Source: Geothrix fuzhouensis (GTDB lineage Bacteria > Acidobacteriota > Holophagae > Holophagales > Holophagaceae). From it: a DNA stretch of 64,000 nucleotides. Each line of letters begins with the position of its first letter. The first letter of the stretch is position 1. The stretch spans positions 845,295 through 909,294 of the forward strand of contig NZ_JANHMQ010000002.1 of the NCBI RefSeq assembly GCF_024609325.1. Direction: 5' to 3'. Positions 53,707 to 60,977 of the stretch are shown here, one piece after another. A program made the position numbers and the translations under genes. Under the pieces are notes generated by a model. That model saw only the letters and a list, made by a program, of their open reading frames with translations, made no database searches and was not told where the DNA came from.

Positions 53707-54350
53707 GCTCGGCCTCCTTTGACATGGCGGGTGAGGTTCTGGATGGCGTGGAAGATGTGGGCCTTCACACTGCCCACGGAGGTGCCCATCTGCTGGGCGA
53801 TCTGCTCGTATTTCCAGTCGTGCTGCAACTTCAGGGTGAGGGCTTCCTTCTGGCGGCGGGGCAGCTTTGGGAGAGCCTCGTGCAACAGCCGCCTGGCCTC
53901 CAGGTCCAGCAGGGCGGAGGCCTGGGTTTCCTCCACCCGCAGGGCCGGGTGTTCCAGGGTGCCCTCCGGTCCCTCTAGGCATTCGTGTTCACGGGCCATG
54001 CGTTCCCGGAAATTCAGGGCCTGGCGGGTGGCGATGGTGATGAGCCAGGTCCGGAAGGAGGATTCAAAGCGGAAACCGGGCAGCGCCCGGAAGACGCGGA
54101 TGAAGGTTTCCTGCACGACGTCGTCGGCATCCTGGTGGTTCCTGACGATGGAGTAGGCCTTCCCGTAGACATCCCGGGAGAACAGGCGCACCAGGCTGGC
54201 GAAAGCCGCCTGATCTCCGCCCTGGGCTGCCTCGACCCAGGCCAGCACTTCGGGGGTGTGGTACGGCGAAGCCGGATCGGGGATCCGGTCCGCGGCGCGG
54301 GGGGCCGTCTGGGGTATCTGGGAGTCGTTCAAAGTGGCTTCCGCCATCAT
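53703..54350 (-). CDS. ECF-type RNA polymerase sigma factor
   Basis: A 215-residue sigma factor. Region 2 has DADDVVQETFIRVFRAL and SSFRTWLITIATR; region 4 has LPRRQKEALTLKL and the helix-turn-helix YEQIAQQMGTSVGSVKAHIFHA. A short Pro/Ala-rich N-terminus comes before. ATG 54350 follows GGAG. It would direct a stress regulon together with the coupled anti-sigma and Spy-like genes. Confidence 0.92.
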   Translation of the reverse strand: MMAEATLNDSQIPQTAPRAADRIPDPASPYHTPEVLAWVEAAQGGDQAAFASLVRLFSRDVYGKAYSIVRNHQDADDVVQETFIRVFRALPGFRFESSFRTWLITIATRQALNFRERMAREHECLEGPEGTLEHPALRVEETQASALLDLEARRLLHEALPKLPRRQKEALTLKLQHDWKYEQIAQQMGTSVGSVKAHIFHAIQNLTRHVKGGRA

Positions 54351-54439
54351 GTTAGGCTCCGGCGTCAAGGGCGGTGGAGGAGAAACGCCGTCCCTGGATG
54401 GACCCGGGAAGCCCTTCTGGGGTTGAATGGAAATGGTGC

Positions 54440-54462
54440 AAGTCTTCAATCTTCAGTCTTCA
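54440..54462. repeat. Three heptamer units A(G/A)TCTTC
   Basis: Tandem 7-base units directly before the hpt ribosome-binding site. Confidence 0.5.
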
Positions 54463-54471
54463 GGAGTTTCC

Positions 54472-54993
54472 ATGCGTGACCGCATCACCCCGCTGCTCAC
54501 GGAAGCGCAGATCCAGACCCGGGTCCAGGAGCTGGGTGCCCAGCTGGCCAAGGACTACGCAGGCCAGGATCTGGTGGTGATCGGGCTGCTGAACGGGGTG
54601 TTCCCCTTTTTCGCGGATCTCGTGCGGGCCATGGACCTGGATATCGATGTGAGCTTCATGCAGGTCTCCAGCTACGGCGCAGGCACCGAAAGCACCGGCG
54701 AAGTGCATATTCTCAAGGACCTGGATCGCTCCATCCAGGGGCGCCATGCCCTGGTGGTCGAAGACATCGTGGACACCGGGCTCACCCTGTTCAAGGTCCG
54801 CAACCTGCTCCAGGATCGGGAACCTCTAAGCCTGAAGATCTGCACATTGCTCTCCAAGCCCAGTCGCCGCAAGGTCGAGGTGCCGGTCGATTACATCGGT
54901 TTCACCATCGAGGATCACTTCGTGGTGGGCTACGGCCTAGACTTCGACGGCAAGCTCCGCAACCTGCCTTACGTGGGTGTCTACCACCCATAG
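54472..54993 (+). CDS. hpt: Hypoxanthine phosphoribosyltransferase
   Basis: A 173-residue purine salvage enzyme. The PRPP-binding motif VVEDIVDTGLTL is intact, with VIGLLNGVFPFFADLVRA (substrate loop) near residue 40, the SSYG flexible loop and the late FVVGYGLDFDGKLRNLPYVG. It makes IMP or GMP in the cytoplasm. ATG 54472 follows AGGAG at the right distance. Confidence 0.95.
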   Translation: MRDRITPLLTEAQIQTRVQELGAQLAKDYAGQDLVVIGLLNGVFPFFADLVRAMDLDIDVSFMQVSSYGAGTESTGEVHILKDLDRSIQGRHALVVEDIVDTGLTLFKVRNLLQDREPLSLKICTLLSKPSRRKVEVPVDYIGFTIEDHFVVGYGLDFDGKLRNLPYVGVYHP

Positions 54994-55007
54994 TTTTAAA
55001 GAGTCGG

Positions 55008-55054
55008 AACACAGAGGGCACAGAGAGCCACAGAAGGCACAGAGTCTTAGGAGA
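55008..55054. repeat. Left CACAGAG array
   Basis: Four to five degenerate 9-base units of CACAGAGNN beginning with CGGAACACAGAGG. Its inverted counterpart is at 55484-55525, on the other side of the GxxExxY gene. Confidence 0.7.
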
Positions 55055-55063
55055 ATCTGCACC

Positions 55064-55504
55064 ATGGATCCGCATGAGCACGAAGAGGCTTCGGGCGGGG
55101 CAGGTCCATACGCGGAGCTGACTTGGTCTGTGATTCGTGCGGGGATCGAAGTACAGAAACGCCTTGGCCCTGGGTTGCTTGAATCAGCGTATGAAGCCTG
55201 CCTCACCTATGAAATGGAGTTGTCTGGGCATACCGTGGAAAGGCAGGTTTCCGTGCCCATTCGGTATCGTGATCTGGTCGTGCCCAAGGCTTTCAGAATG
55301 GACCTATTGGTTGATGGGCTTCTCGTCGTCGAGTTGAAGGTGGCCGAAGCCATCACGCAGGAGCATGAAGCCCAGGTGATGAGCTATCTGCGATTTTCAG
55401 AGAAACCCGTAGGATTACTCATGAACTTCGCCCTCCAACCTCTTGCCAAGCGTGGCATCCGGAGGTTTCTGATGTCCCATTCTTCCTCTGCGCCCTCTGT
55501 GTGA
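55064..55504 (+). CDS. GxxExxY family protein (PD-(D/E)XK-like)
   Basis: A 146-residue protein with the family signature GPGLLESAYEACL (G-x-x-E-x-x-Y), preceded by VQKRLG and followed by the conserved PIRYRDLVVPKAFRMDLLVDG and VVELKVAEA. The DLL...VELK spacing resembles a PD-(D/E)XK nuclease core. Function is unknown. The gene is bracketed by inverted CACAGAG arrays and sits between hpt and lptE. ATG 55064 is chosen because upstream in-frame sequence is translated repeat; TTAGGAG lies about ten bases before it. Confidence 0.88.
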   Translation: MDPHEHEEASGGAGPYAELTWSVIRAGIEVQKRLGPGLLESAYEACLTYEMELSGHTVERQVSVPIRYRDLVVPKAFRMDLLVDGLLVVELKVAEAITQEHEAQVMSYLRFSEKPVGLLMNFALQPLAKRGIRRFLMSHSSSAPSV

Positions 55505-55525
55505 TCTCAGTGTCCTCTGTGTTCC
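55484..55525. repeat. Right CACAGAG array (inverted)
   Basis: On the minus strand it reads CGGAACACAGAGG and further CACAGAG units, mirroring 55008-55054. It includes the end of the GxxExxY gene and the beginning of lptE. Confidence 0.7.
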
Positions 55526-56067
55526 GCTTTGTTCTTTTCTCTCTCGTGCTTGCGGCCTCCCTGGGCTGCGGGTACCACCGCCTGGACCGGCAGCCGCGGT
55601 CGGCGGCGTGGGCGAAAAAAGGCGAGACGATCCGGCTGGCGCGATTCCGCAATCTGACCCCGCGGCTGGGGTTGGAGGATCGCTTCACCAAGGCCCTGGA
55701 GAACCGCATCGTCGCGGCCAGCCCCTGGCGCCTGGTGGGGACTGGCGAACCGTCCCGTTGGGTGCTCCAGGGCACGCTGGAGAGCTACACCTCGCGCCCC
55801 ATCGGCCTCACCCTTGGCAATGACAAGACCAAAGCCAGCGCCGGGTCTGCCTCTCGCGTGGAAGTGGCCGTGGTGGCCAGTGTGGAGCTCCTGGATGGCC
55901 AGACGGGCACGGTGGTGCTGTCCCGCCGGGGGCTGACCTTCACCAACCAGTACCGGGTGGACCAGAACTTCGCCAGCTTCGACAGCCGGGAACTCCAGGT
56001 GCTGGAGAGCCTGGCGGACGATTTCGCGGAAAGCTTCCTGACTCAGCTGCTGGAAGGCACGGACTGA
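55501..56067 (+). CDS. lptE: LPS-assembly lipoprotein LptE-like
   Basis: A 188-residue outer-membrane lipoprotein. The signal peptide ends in the lipobox LAASLGC (Cys23), followed by GYHRLDR and the LptE-like pattern VLQGTLESYTSRP...VEVAVVASVELLDG. LptE plugs the LptD barrel in LPS export. Possible GTG starts are 55501, 55510 and 55519; all lie within the right CACAGAG array, so the original start region may have been replaced. It precedes holA as in many Gram-negative genomes. Confidence 0.8.
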   Translation: MISVSSVFRFVLFSLVLAASLGCGYHRLDRQPRSAAWAKKGETIRLARFRNLTPRLGLEDRFTKALENRIVAASPWRLVGTGEPSRWVLQGTLESYTSRPIGLTLGNDKTKASAGSASRVEVAVVASVELLDGQTGTVVLSRRGLTFTNQYRVDQNFASFDSRELQVLESLADDFAESFLTQLLEGTD

Positions 56068-57089
56068 TGGCCGCCGCCCCGGCCTGGCTGGACCATACCT
56101 TTGCGCTGATCCACGGCGAAGATAGCGATGGCCGCCGCACGTCCGTGGCGGAATGGACCCGGCTCCACGTGGACCCGGAGTGGGCGGATTTCACTCTGAC
56201 GGTCTGCGCCGAGGGGTGTCCCTGGCCCGAAGTGATGGCGGCCCTGCAGGAAGCGGCGCCACTGGGTGCCGAGGCGCGCACGGTGATCGTGCCCGCCGCC
56301 GACAACCTGTTCACCCGCGCCAAGGAACTGCCAGGCGCCGTGAAGGCGCTGCTGGAGAAACCGCCCCAGGGCGTGAACCTGCTGCTGGTGGCCTGGAATA
56401 CGCTGCCGGCCGCGCCAGGCAAGGCTCTAGGCGCCAAGCCGTGGACGGATTGGGCCAAGGCGGGGCGCATCCTTAAAGTGGGGGCCTTGGAACCCGCAGA
56501 GATCCCCCGTTTCATCGAAGCCGAGGCCAACCGCCTGGGCCTGTCGCTTCAGGGGGCGGTGGCCACGATGCTGGCCCAGCGCCAGGGTGGAAACCCGGGC
56601 CTCATCAAACGGGCCCTGGAGGTGCTGGACCTGCTGGCAGAGGACCGCCGCGTCACCGAAGCGATGGTGGATCAGGTGACCTTCCGGCTGGCAGAACAGA
56701 AGGCCTTTGCCTGGTCCGGGGCCTGGCAGCGGGGGGATGCGGCCGGGGCTCTCAGGGCGCTCCGCATGGCCCTGGAAGATGGTGATGAGCCCTTGATGCT
56801 GCTGGGTCAGGCCCGGCGCGAGGTGGACCGCCTGCTGCGGTACTCCGAGGCCCAGGCCGCAGGGTTCAAAGGGGCCGAGCTGACCTCAGCCCTGGGTCTT
56901 TCGCCCAAGCAGGCTTTCCTGATGGACGGCTATCGCGGCGCTTTCGACAGGCTGAAGCCGAAGGGCGTGAAGGCTTTGTTGGGCCGCCTGAACCAGTGCG
57001 AGCGCGACCTCAAAGGTATGGCCATCTCCCGTAGCGACTCGCCCCTGTTGGACCTGACCCTCACCCTATGCCGGGCCTGGGGGCGTTAG
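56067..57089 (+). CDS. holA: DNA polymerase III delta subunit
   Basis: A 340-residue protein with the HolA layout: an N-terminal AAA+-like fold lacking a full Walker A (FALIHGEDSDGRRTS), VPAADNLFT, LNLLLVAW-type strand, then LGLSLQGAVATMLAQRQGGNPG and a C-terminal collar domain. It opens the sliding clamp. The start overlaps the lptE stop (TGATG). Confidence 0.85.
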   Translation: MAAAPAWLDHTFALIHGEDSDGRRTSVAEWTRLHVDPEWADFTLTVCAEGCPWPEVMAALQEAAPLGAEARTVIVPAADNLFTRAKELPGAVKALLEKPPQGVNLLLVAWNTLPAAPGKALGAKPWTDWAKAGRILKVGALEPAEIPRFIEAEANRLGLSLQGAVATMLAQRQGGNPGLIKRALEVLDLLAEDRRVTEAMVDQVTFRLAEQKAFAWSGAWQRGDAAGALRALRMALEDGDEPLMLLGQARREVDRLLRYSEAQAAGFKGAELTSALGLSPKQAFLMDGYRGAFDRLKPKGVKALLGRLNQCERDLKGMAISRSDSPLLDLTLTLCRAWGR

Positions 57090-57567
57090 TTGCCTGGATC
57101 TTCTTGGCGGCCTTAAGGATATCGCCCAGACAGCAAGCGCCGGAGGGGTTCACTTGGTCGCACCGGCAGCGGCCTTCCTTCACGGCAGTCCGGATGGCCT
57201 CTACTGAATCCAGGCGGCCCGTGGCTTCCCACTCCGTCCGCAGGCTTTCCAGGCTGTGGCCGAAGCAGTAGCACAAGGGGCGGGGGGCCCTGGTCTCCTT
57301 GATTCCCACGCGCACCGTGAGCTGATTCTTGCGGAAGGTCTGTCCTGATGCCGGGCTGAAGTAGACCACCTCACAGCCAGGGGTCGCGCAGAAACGCCAA
57401 TTGCCCTGGCCCATCTCGCCCACCTCGCGGGGGTCCAACAGGGCCCTCATGGTCGCGGACGGCACGGATTTTCCAGCCCCAGCACAGGCAGGGCAGATAT
57501 CGCTGGAAGCCGGGCCTTCGGATTCCCCGCAGCAGGAACAAGGGTGTGGTTTACCAGTCGCGGCCAT
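57061..57567 (-). CDS. CopZ-like iron-sulfur metallochaperone
   Basis: A 168-residue cysteine-rich protein. N-terminal zinc-type cysteines (CSCCGESEG, CPAC) precede a middle part with CATPGCEVVYFSP. The C-terminus has CYCFGHSLESL and CRCDQVNPSGACCLGDIL, a BFD-like [2Fe-2S] site as in the N-terminal domain of Archaeoglobus CopZ. The HMA copper domain of that protein is absent. It may deliver metal or electrons. It overlaps the 3' end of holA by 29 bases. Confidence 0.8.
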   Translation of the reverse strand: MAATGKPHPCSCCGESEGPASSDICPACAGAGKSVPSATMRALLDPREVGEMGQGNWRFCATPGCEVVYFSPASGQTFRKNQLTVRVGIKETRAPRPLCYCFGHSLESLRTEWEATGRLDSVEAIRTAVKEGRCRCDQVNPSGACCLGDILKAAKKIQATNAPRPGIG

Positions 57568-57576
57568 GGCGCCGCC

Positions 57577-57930
57577 CTAGAACACCAGGACCCGGTCCGC
57601 CCACAGCGTCCAGTCCGTAAGTTCCTCCAAGTTGCTGCGACGGCAGCCTTCGGCCAGTTCGGTTTCGGTGAGCCCCCGGGCGTCCATGCAGGTTCCGCAC
57701 ACGCCCACCTGGCCATGGCGGGTGGTGATGGCCTTCAGCATTCGTTCCAGGTTGTAGTAGCCGTTGGGCGTGATCTGGCCCTGCTTGGCGCAGGCGGCGG
57801 CGTCACCCATCAGGAAGACGCGGACTTCAGCGCCCTCTCGCTTGGCGGTGGCGCCTGCAAGCCGCAGCCCGTTGTAGCTGCGCTCGGTGCCGTAGGGGGG
57901 ATCGTTGAGGATGAACAGGTGCTTGCTCAC
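57577..57930 (-). CDS. DsrE-family protein
   Basis: A 117-residue protein of the DsrE/TusD type: SKHLFILNDPPYGTERSYNG at the start, VRVFLMGDAAACAKQGQ, then the CGTCMDARG segment with the conserved sulfur-carrying Cys. It may move sulfur or sense redox. GTG start follows GGAGG. It is transcribed ahead of the CopZ-like gene with a nine-base gap, which suggests a joint thiol/metal role. Confidence 0.82.
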   Translation of the reverse strand: MSKHLFILNDPPYGTERSYNGLRLAGATAKREGAEVRVFLMGDAAACAKQGQITPNGYYNLERMLKAITTRHGQVGVCGTCMDARGLTETELAEGCRRSNLEELTDWTLWADRVLVF

Positions 57931-58062
57931 GGGGCCTCCGTGGGGTGAGGACCCAGTGTAGCCCCGGCCCAATTCCAGCCCGCTGGCAGGGGAACCGGGC
58001 ATTGATCACTTGAGCCTCGGCTTCGCCGGGCGGATGATGGGGGTCTGGATTCCGGAGGGCCC

Positions 58063-59043
58063 ATGTCTGAATGCGTCATTCCCACCCTGACCTCAAATGA
58101 GGTGGTGGCGTCCAAGTCCGTGTTGCCCGCCGGATGGGAACCCAATCTCAAGGACCTCAAGTCCCTGGATCTCACCCTGCCCATGCTGGAGCTGCTGCGC
58201 CGGTCCACCAGCCGCCTGCCCCAGGATGTGATCGACGCCCTGGTGAAGGGCCGCGACGCCGAGGAGGAAGGCAGCCGGGCTTTCAATACGCTCAATGACA
58301 TGGTGCGCAACATCATCCTCGCGGATGGGCATGTGACCCCGCTCTGCCAGGACACAGGCACCATCATCGTCTGGGTGCGCCACCCCTTCGGTCTCAGTCA
58401 GCGCGCGGCCAAGCAGCAGATCCGGGCGGCCGTGGCCGAGGCCACCAAGCGGTCCTGGCTGCGCCCGAACTGCGTGGAAGCCCTCAGCGGCAAGAACACG
58501 GGCAACAACATGGATCCCTTCCATGAAGGCCACCCGGCCGTCCACTTCGAGGAGTGGGACAAGCCGGAGGTCGAGATCGCCGTCATGCAGAAGGGCGGTG
58601 GCTGCGAGAACGTGGGCGCCCAGTACCGCCTGCCGGACGCCGCCATCGGCGCAGGCCGCGACATCAAGGGCGTGCGCAAGTGCATCATCGACGCCGTGGT
58701 GAAGGCCCAGGGCCAGGGCTGCAGCCCCGGCATCCTCGGCGTGGCCATTGGCGGCGACCGCGTTTCCAGCTACGAGAAGAGCAAGGAAGTGATCCTCCGC
58801 AAGCTTGGCACTCCGAATCCTGACCCGAAGATGGATGCCTTCGAGAAGGAGATCACGAACGATCTCAACACCCTGGGCATCGGCCCTATGGGCTACGGCG
58901 GCAACACCACCGTGCTGGGCGTCCTGGTCGAGGAGATGTACCGGCATCCCGCCAGCTTCTACGTGAGCATCAGCTACATGTGCTGGAGCAGCCGCCGGGG
59001 CTCGATCACGCTCAAGACCAACGGCGAAGTGTCCTTCGACTGA
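58063..59043 (+). CDS. Fumarate hydratase class I, alpha subunit (Fe-S)
   Basis: A 326-residue subunit. It contains the three cluster cysteines in LCQDTGTI, GGCENVGA and GCSPGILG, and matches the N-terminal part of FumA/FumB and L(+)-tartrate dehydratase alpha. With the next gene it forms an oxygen-sensitive fumarase in the TCA cycle. GGAGGGCCC lies before ATG. The pair is 12 bases apart. Confidence 0.93.
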   Translation: MSECVIPTLTSNEVVASKSVLPAGWEPNLKDLKSLDLTLPMLELLRRSTSRLPQDVIDALVKGRDAEEEGSRAFNTLNDMVRNIILADGHVTPLCQDTGTIIVWVRHPFGLSQRAAKQQIRAAVAEATKRSWLRPNCVEALSGKNTGNNMDPFHEGHPAVHFEEWDKPEVEIAVMQKGGGCENVGAQYRLPDAAIGAGRDIKGVRKCIIDAVVKAQGQGCSPGILGVAIGGDRVSSYEKSKEVILRKLGTPNPDPKMDAFEKEITNDLNTLGIGPMGYGGNTTVLGVLVEEMYRHPASFYVSISYMCWSSRRGSITLKTNGEVSFD

Positions 59044-59055
59044 TACGAGGCCCCC

Positions 59056-59634
59056 ATGATCCGTCTCACCACTCCCATCACCGAAGACCAGATCCGCCAG
59101 CTCAAGGTCGGCGACGAAGTGCTGCTCAACGGCCGCGTCGTCCTCAGCCGCGACATGGGCCACAAGTACATGAAGGAGCAGAAGCCTGAGTGGCTGAGGC
59201 CCATCCTCGAGAACATGGTCATCTACCACTGCGGCCCGGTGGTGAAGAAGAACGAGGATGGCACCTGGTCCTTCGTCGCTGCGGGCCCCACCACCTCCAT
59301 CCGCGAAGAGCCCTACCAGGCCGACGTCATCGAGACCTACAAGGTGCGCGGCGTCATCGGCAAGGGCGGCATGGGCAAGAAGACCAGCGAGGGGCTCCAG
59401 AAGACCGGGGCCGTCTACCTCCACGCCACCGGCGGTGCCGGCAGCTTGCTGGCCGAGCGCTGCAAGCGCGTGGTGGACGTGAAAATGCTGGAGGAATTCG
59501 GCAGCCCCGAGGCCTTCTGGATCATCGAGGTCGAGGATTTCCCGCTGGTGGTGACCATGGACAGCCATGGCGGCAGCCTCCACGAGATCGTGGCCCAGCA
59601 GAGCCAGGAGCGCGCCAAGGTCCTAACCGCCTGA
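59056..59634 (+). CDS. Fumarate hydratase class I, beta subunit
   Basis: A 192-residue subunit matching the C-terminal part of FumA: LKVGDEVLLNGRVVLSRDMGHK, IYHCGPVV, AAGPTTSIRE, GVIGKGGM and HATGGAGSLLAERCK. It completes the active site of the alpha subunit. Tartrate dehydratase is an alternative by sequence, but genome context (no tartrate transport) favours fumarase. Confidence 0.92.
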   Translation: MIRLTTPITEDQIRQLKVGDEVLLNGRVVLSRDMGHKYMKEQKPEWLRPILENMVIYHCGPVVKKNEDGTWSFVAAGPTTSIREEPYQADVIETYKVRGVIGKGGMGKKTSEGLQKTGAVYLHATGGAGSLLAERCKRVVDVKMLEEFGSPEAFWIIEVEDFPLVVTMDSHGGSLHEIVAQQSQERAKVLTA

Positions 59635-59672
59635 CAACCAGGCATTCTGGAACCATCCCTCCTGCGATGAGA

Positions 59673-59719
59673 GGCCGTTACGGAATCGCCGGTGCACTCC
59701 CGGTTAGTTCGTAACGGCC
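59673..59719. repeat. 10-bp inverted repeat with 27-base loop
   Basis: GGCCGTTACG (59673-59682) and CGTAACGGCC (59710-59719). There is no T-run, so a terminator is doubtful; the loop contains a short CCGG/CCGG pairing. It lies between the fumarase and prmC genes. Confidence 0.5.
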
Positions 59720-59781
59720 CCTTATGCCGCCCCTGCGCCGAGGGGGAAGGATCGTTTGACGAAGGCGGCTAGGCTGGAGGG

Positions 59782-60612
59782 ATGGTCCAGACTTACCGAC
59801 AGCTCCGCCTCGACCTGAGCGCAGCCCTCGCCGCTTTTCTCGAACCGTCTGAGGCCCGTGCGGAGAGTGTCCGCTGGTTCGAGGAGGGGCTGGAGCTGAC
59901 GCGCAGCTGGATGGCGGCCCATGGGGGTGAGCCCGCGCCCGAGTCAGTCCAGCGGCAGGTGAGTGCCTGGGTGCACCGGCGGAAGACGGGTGAGCCCTGG
60001 GCCTACATCCTGGGCTGGTGCCTCTTCCGGGACCGCCGGTTCCTGGTCAGCCGGGACACGCTGATTCCCCGCCCAGAGACCGACCTGTTGGTCGAGGCGG
60101 CTCTGGAGGTGGGGAAGCGCCTGGGTGTGGCGCGCTGCGTGGATGTGGGCACCGGCAGTGGCATCATCGCGGTGAGTTTGGCCCTGGAGACGGATTGGCA
60201 GGTGTCGGCCACGGATCTGAGTCCAGGTGCCTTGGCCGTGGCCCGGGAGAACGCGGCAGCCCTCGGTGCCACGGTGGCCTTCTTTGAGGGAAGTCTGCTG
60301 AATCCTGTCCCCGATCCCCTGGGCCTGGTGGTGGCGAACCTCCCGTATGTGGACCCGGCCGACGAGCCTAGCCTCCAACCGGAGTTGGCCTTCGAACCCG
60401 CCTCGGCCCTCTTCGCCCCGGATCGGGGCCTGGCGCTGTCGGCGGAGTTGCTGCGGCAGGCCCACGCTCGTCACGCGCCGGCCTGCCTGCTGGAGATCGG
60501 GGCTGGGCAGGGGGGCGAATTGTGCCGCAGCGCCCTTGGGGCTGGCTGGTCCAAGGCTATGATCCATCAGGATTTTGCGGGTCACGATCGGGTTCTGGTG
60601 GCCCTGGCCTGA
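59782..60612 (+). CDS. prmC: Peptide chain release factor N5-glutamine methyltransferase
   Basis: A 276-residue enzyme with the PrmC N-terminal helical domain, IPRPETDLLVEAAL, SAM motif CVDVGTGSGIIAVSLAL and a catalytic motif at VANLPYVDP. It methylates the GGQ glutamine of release factors. The active-site motif is NLPY rather than the usual NPPY. Release factor genes are not adjacent. Confidence 0.9.
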   Translation: MVQTYRQLRLDLSAALAAFLEPSEARAESVRWFEEGLELTRSWMAAHGGEPAPESVQRQVSAWVHRRKTGEPWAYILGWCLFRDRRFLVSRDTLIPRPETDLLVEAALEVGKRLGVARCVDVGTGSGIIAVSLALETDWQVSATDLSPGALAVARENAAALGATVAFFEGSLLNPVPDPLGLVVANLPYVDPADEPSLQPELAFEPASALFAPDRGLALSAELLRQAHARHAPACLLEIGAGQGGELCRSALGAGWSKAMIHQDFAGHDRVLVALA

Positions 60613-60698
60613 GCGGGCCGGACAATCCAGAAGAATCCACCATCAGGCCTCGGGGCTAAGAAATCAGGGGCGAGTTGCTTCAGAGATCCTGACTTCTT

Positions 60699-60706
60699 GC
60701 CGATAA
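60699..60706 (+). promoter_or_regulatory. Sigma-28 (FliA) type -10 element
   Basis: GCCGATAA, identical to the sigma-28 -10 consensus, 19 bases before the FlgM-like start. A TAAA-type -35 is not seen at 15 bases upstream. Confidence 0.45.
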
Positions 60707-60725
60707 GTACGTTCTTGAGGTGGAC

Positions 60726-60974
60726 ATGAGCAGCAGTGGCAAACCACACCGTCACGGCGGCAGCCAGCCCGCCCCAGGGCCGAAGGACTCCGAGGCCGAG
60801 CATCTCGTGGCCGTGGCGCATGAAGTGCTGGCCGAAACGCCGGATATTCGATCCGAGAAGCTCAAGGCCCTCAAGCGGCAGCTGGATTCGGGAACCTACC
60901 ACCCTGATGAAGGGGCGGTGGCTGAAGGTGTGATCCGTGAGTACCTGGAGAAGCCGGAGAAGACGGATCGTTAG
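60726..60974 (+). CDS. flgM: FlgM-like anti-sigma-28 factor
   Basis: An 82-residue protein. The C-terminal part matches FlgM: IRSEKLKALKRQLDSGTY, then HPDEGAVAEGVIREYL. The N-terminus is polar and disordered (Ser, His, Gly, Pro), as in FlgM. It would hold sigma-28 inactive until the flagellar hook is complete. No other flagellar gene is in the window. ATG 60726 has GAGG five bases upstream. Confidence 0.75.
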   Translation: MSSSGKPHRHGGSQPAPGPKDSEAEHLVAVAHEVLAETPDIRSEKLKALKRQLDSGTYHPDEGAVAEGVIREYLEKPEKTDR

Positions 60975-60977
60975 GGT

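Noticed and set aside
55008..55525. CACAGAG units as a CRISPR array
   Set aside because: Units are about 9 bases with no spacers, degenerate and inverted across a gene; no cas genes are present.
59673..59719. tRNA or terminator at the fumarase-prmC spacer
   Set aside because: The stem lacks tRNA arms and an anticodon loop, and there is no T-run after it, so only an inverted repeat is claimed.
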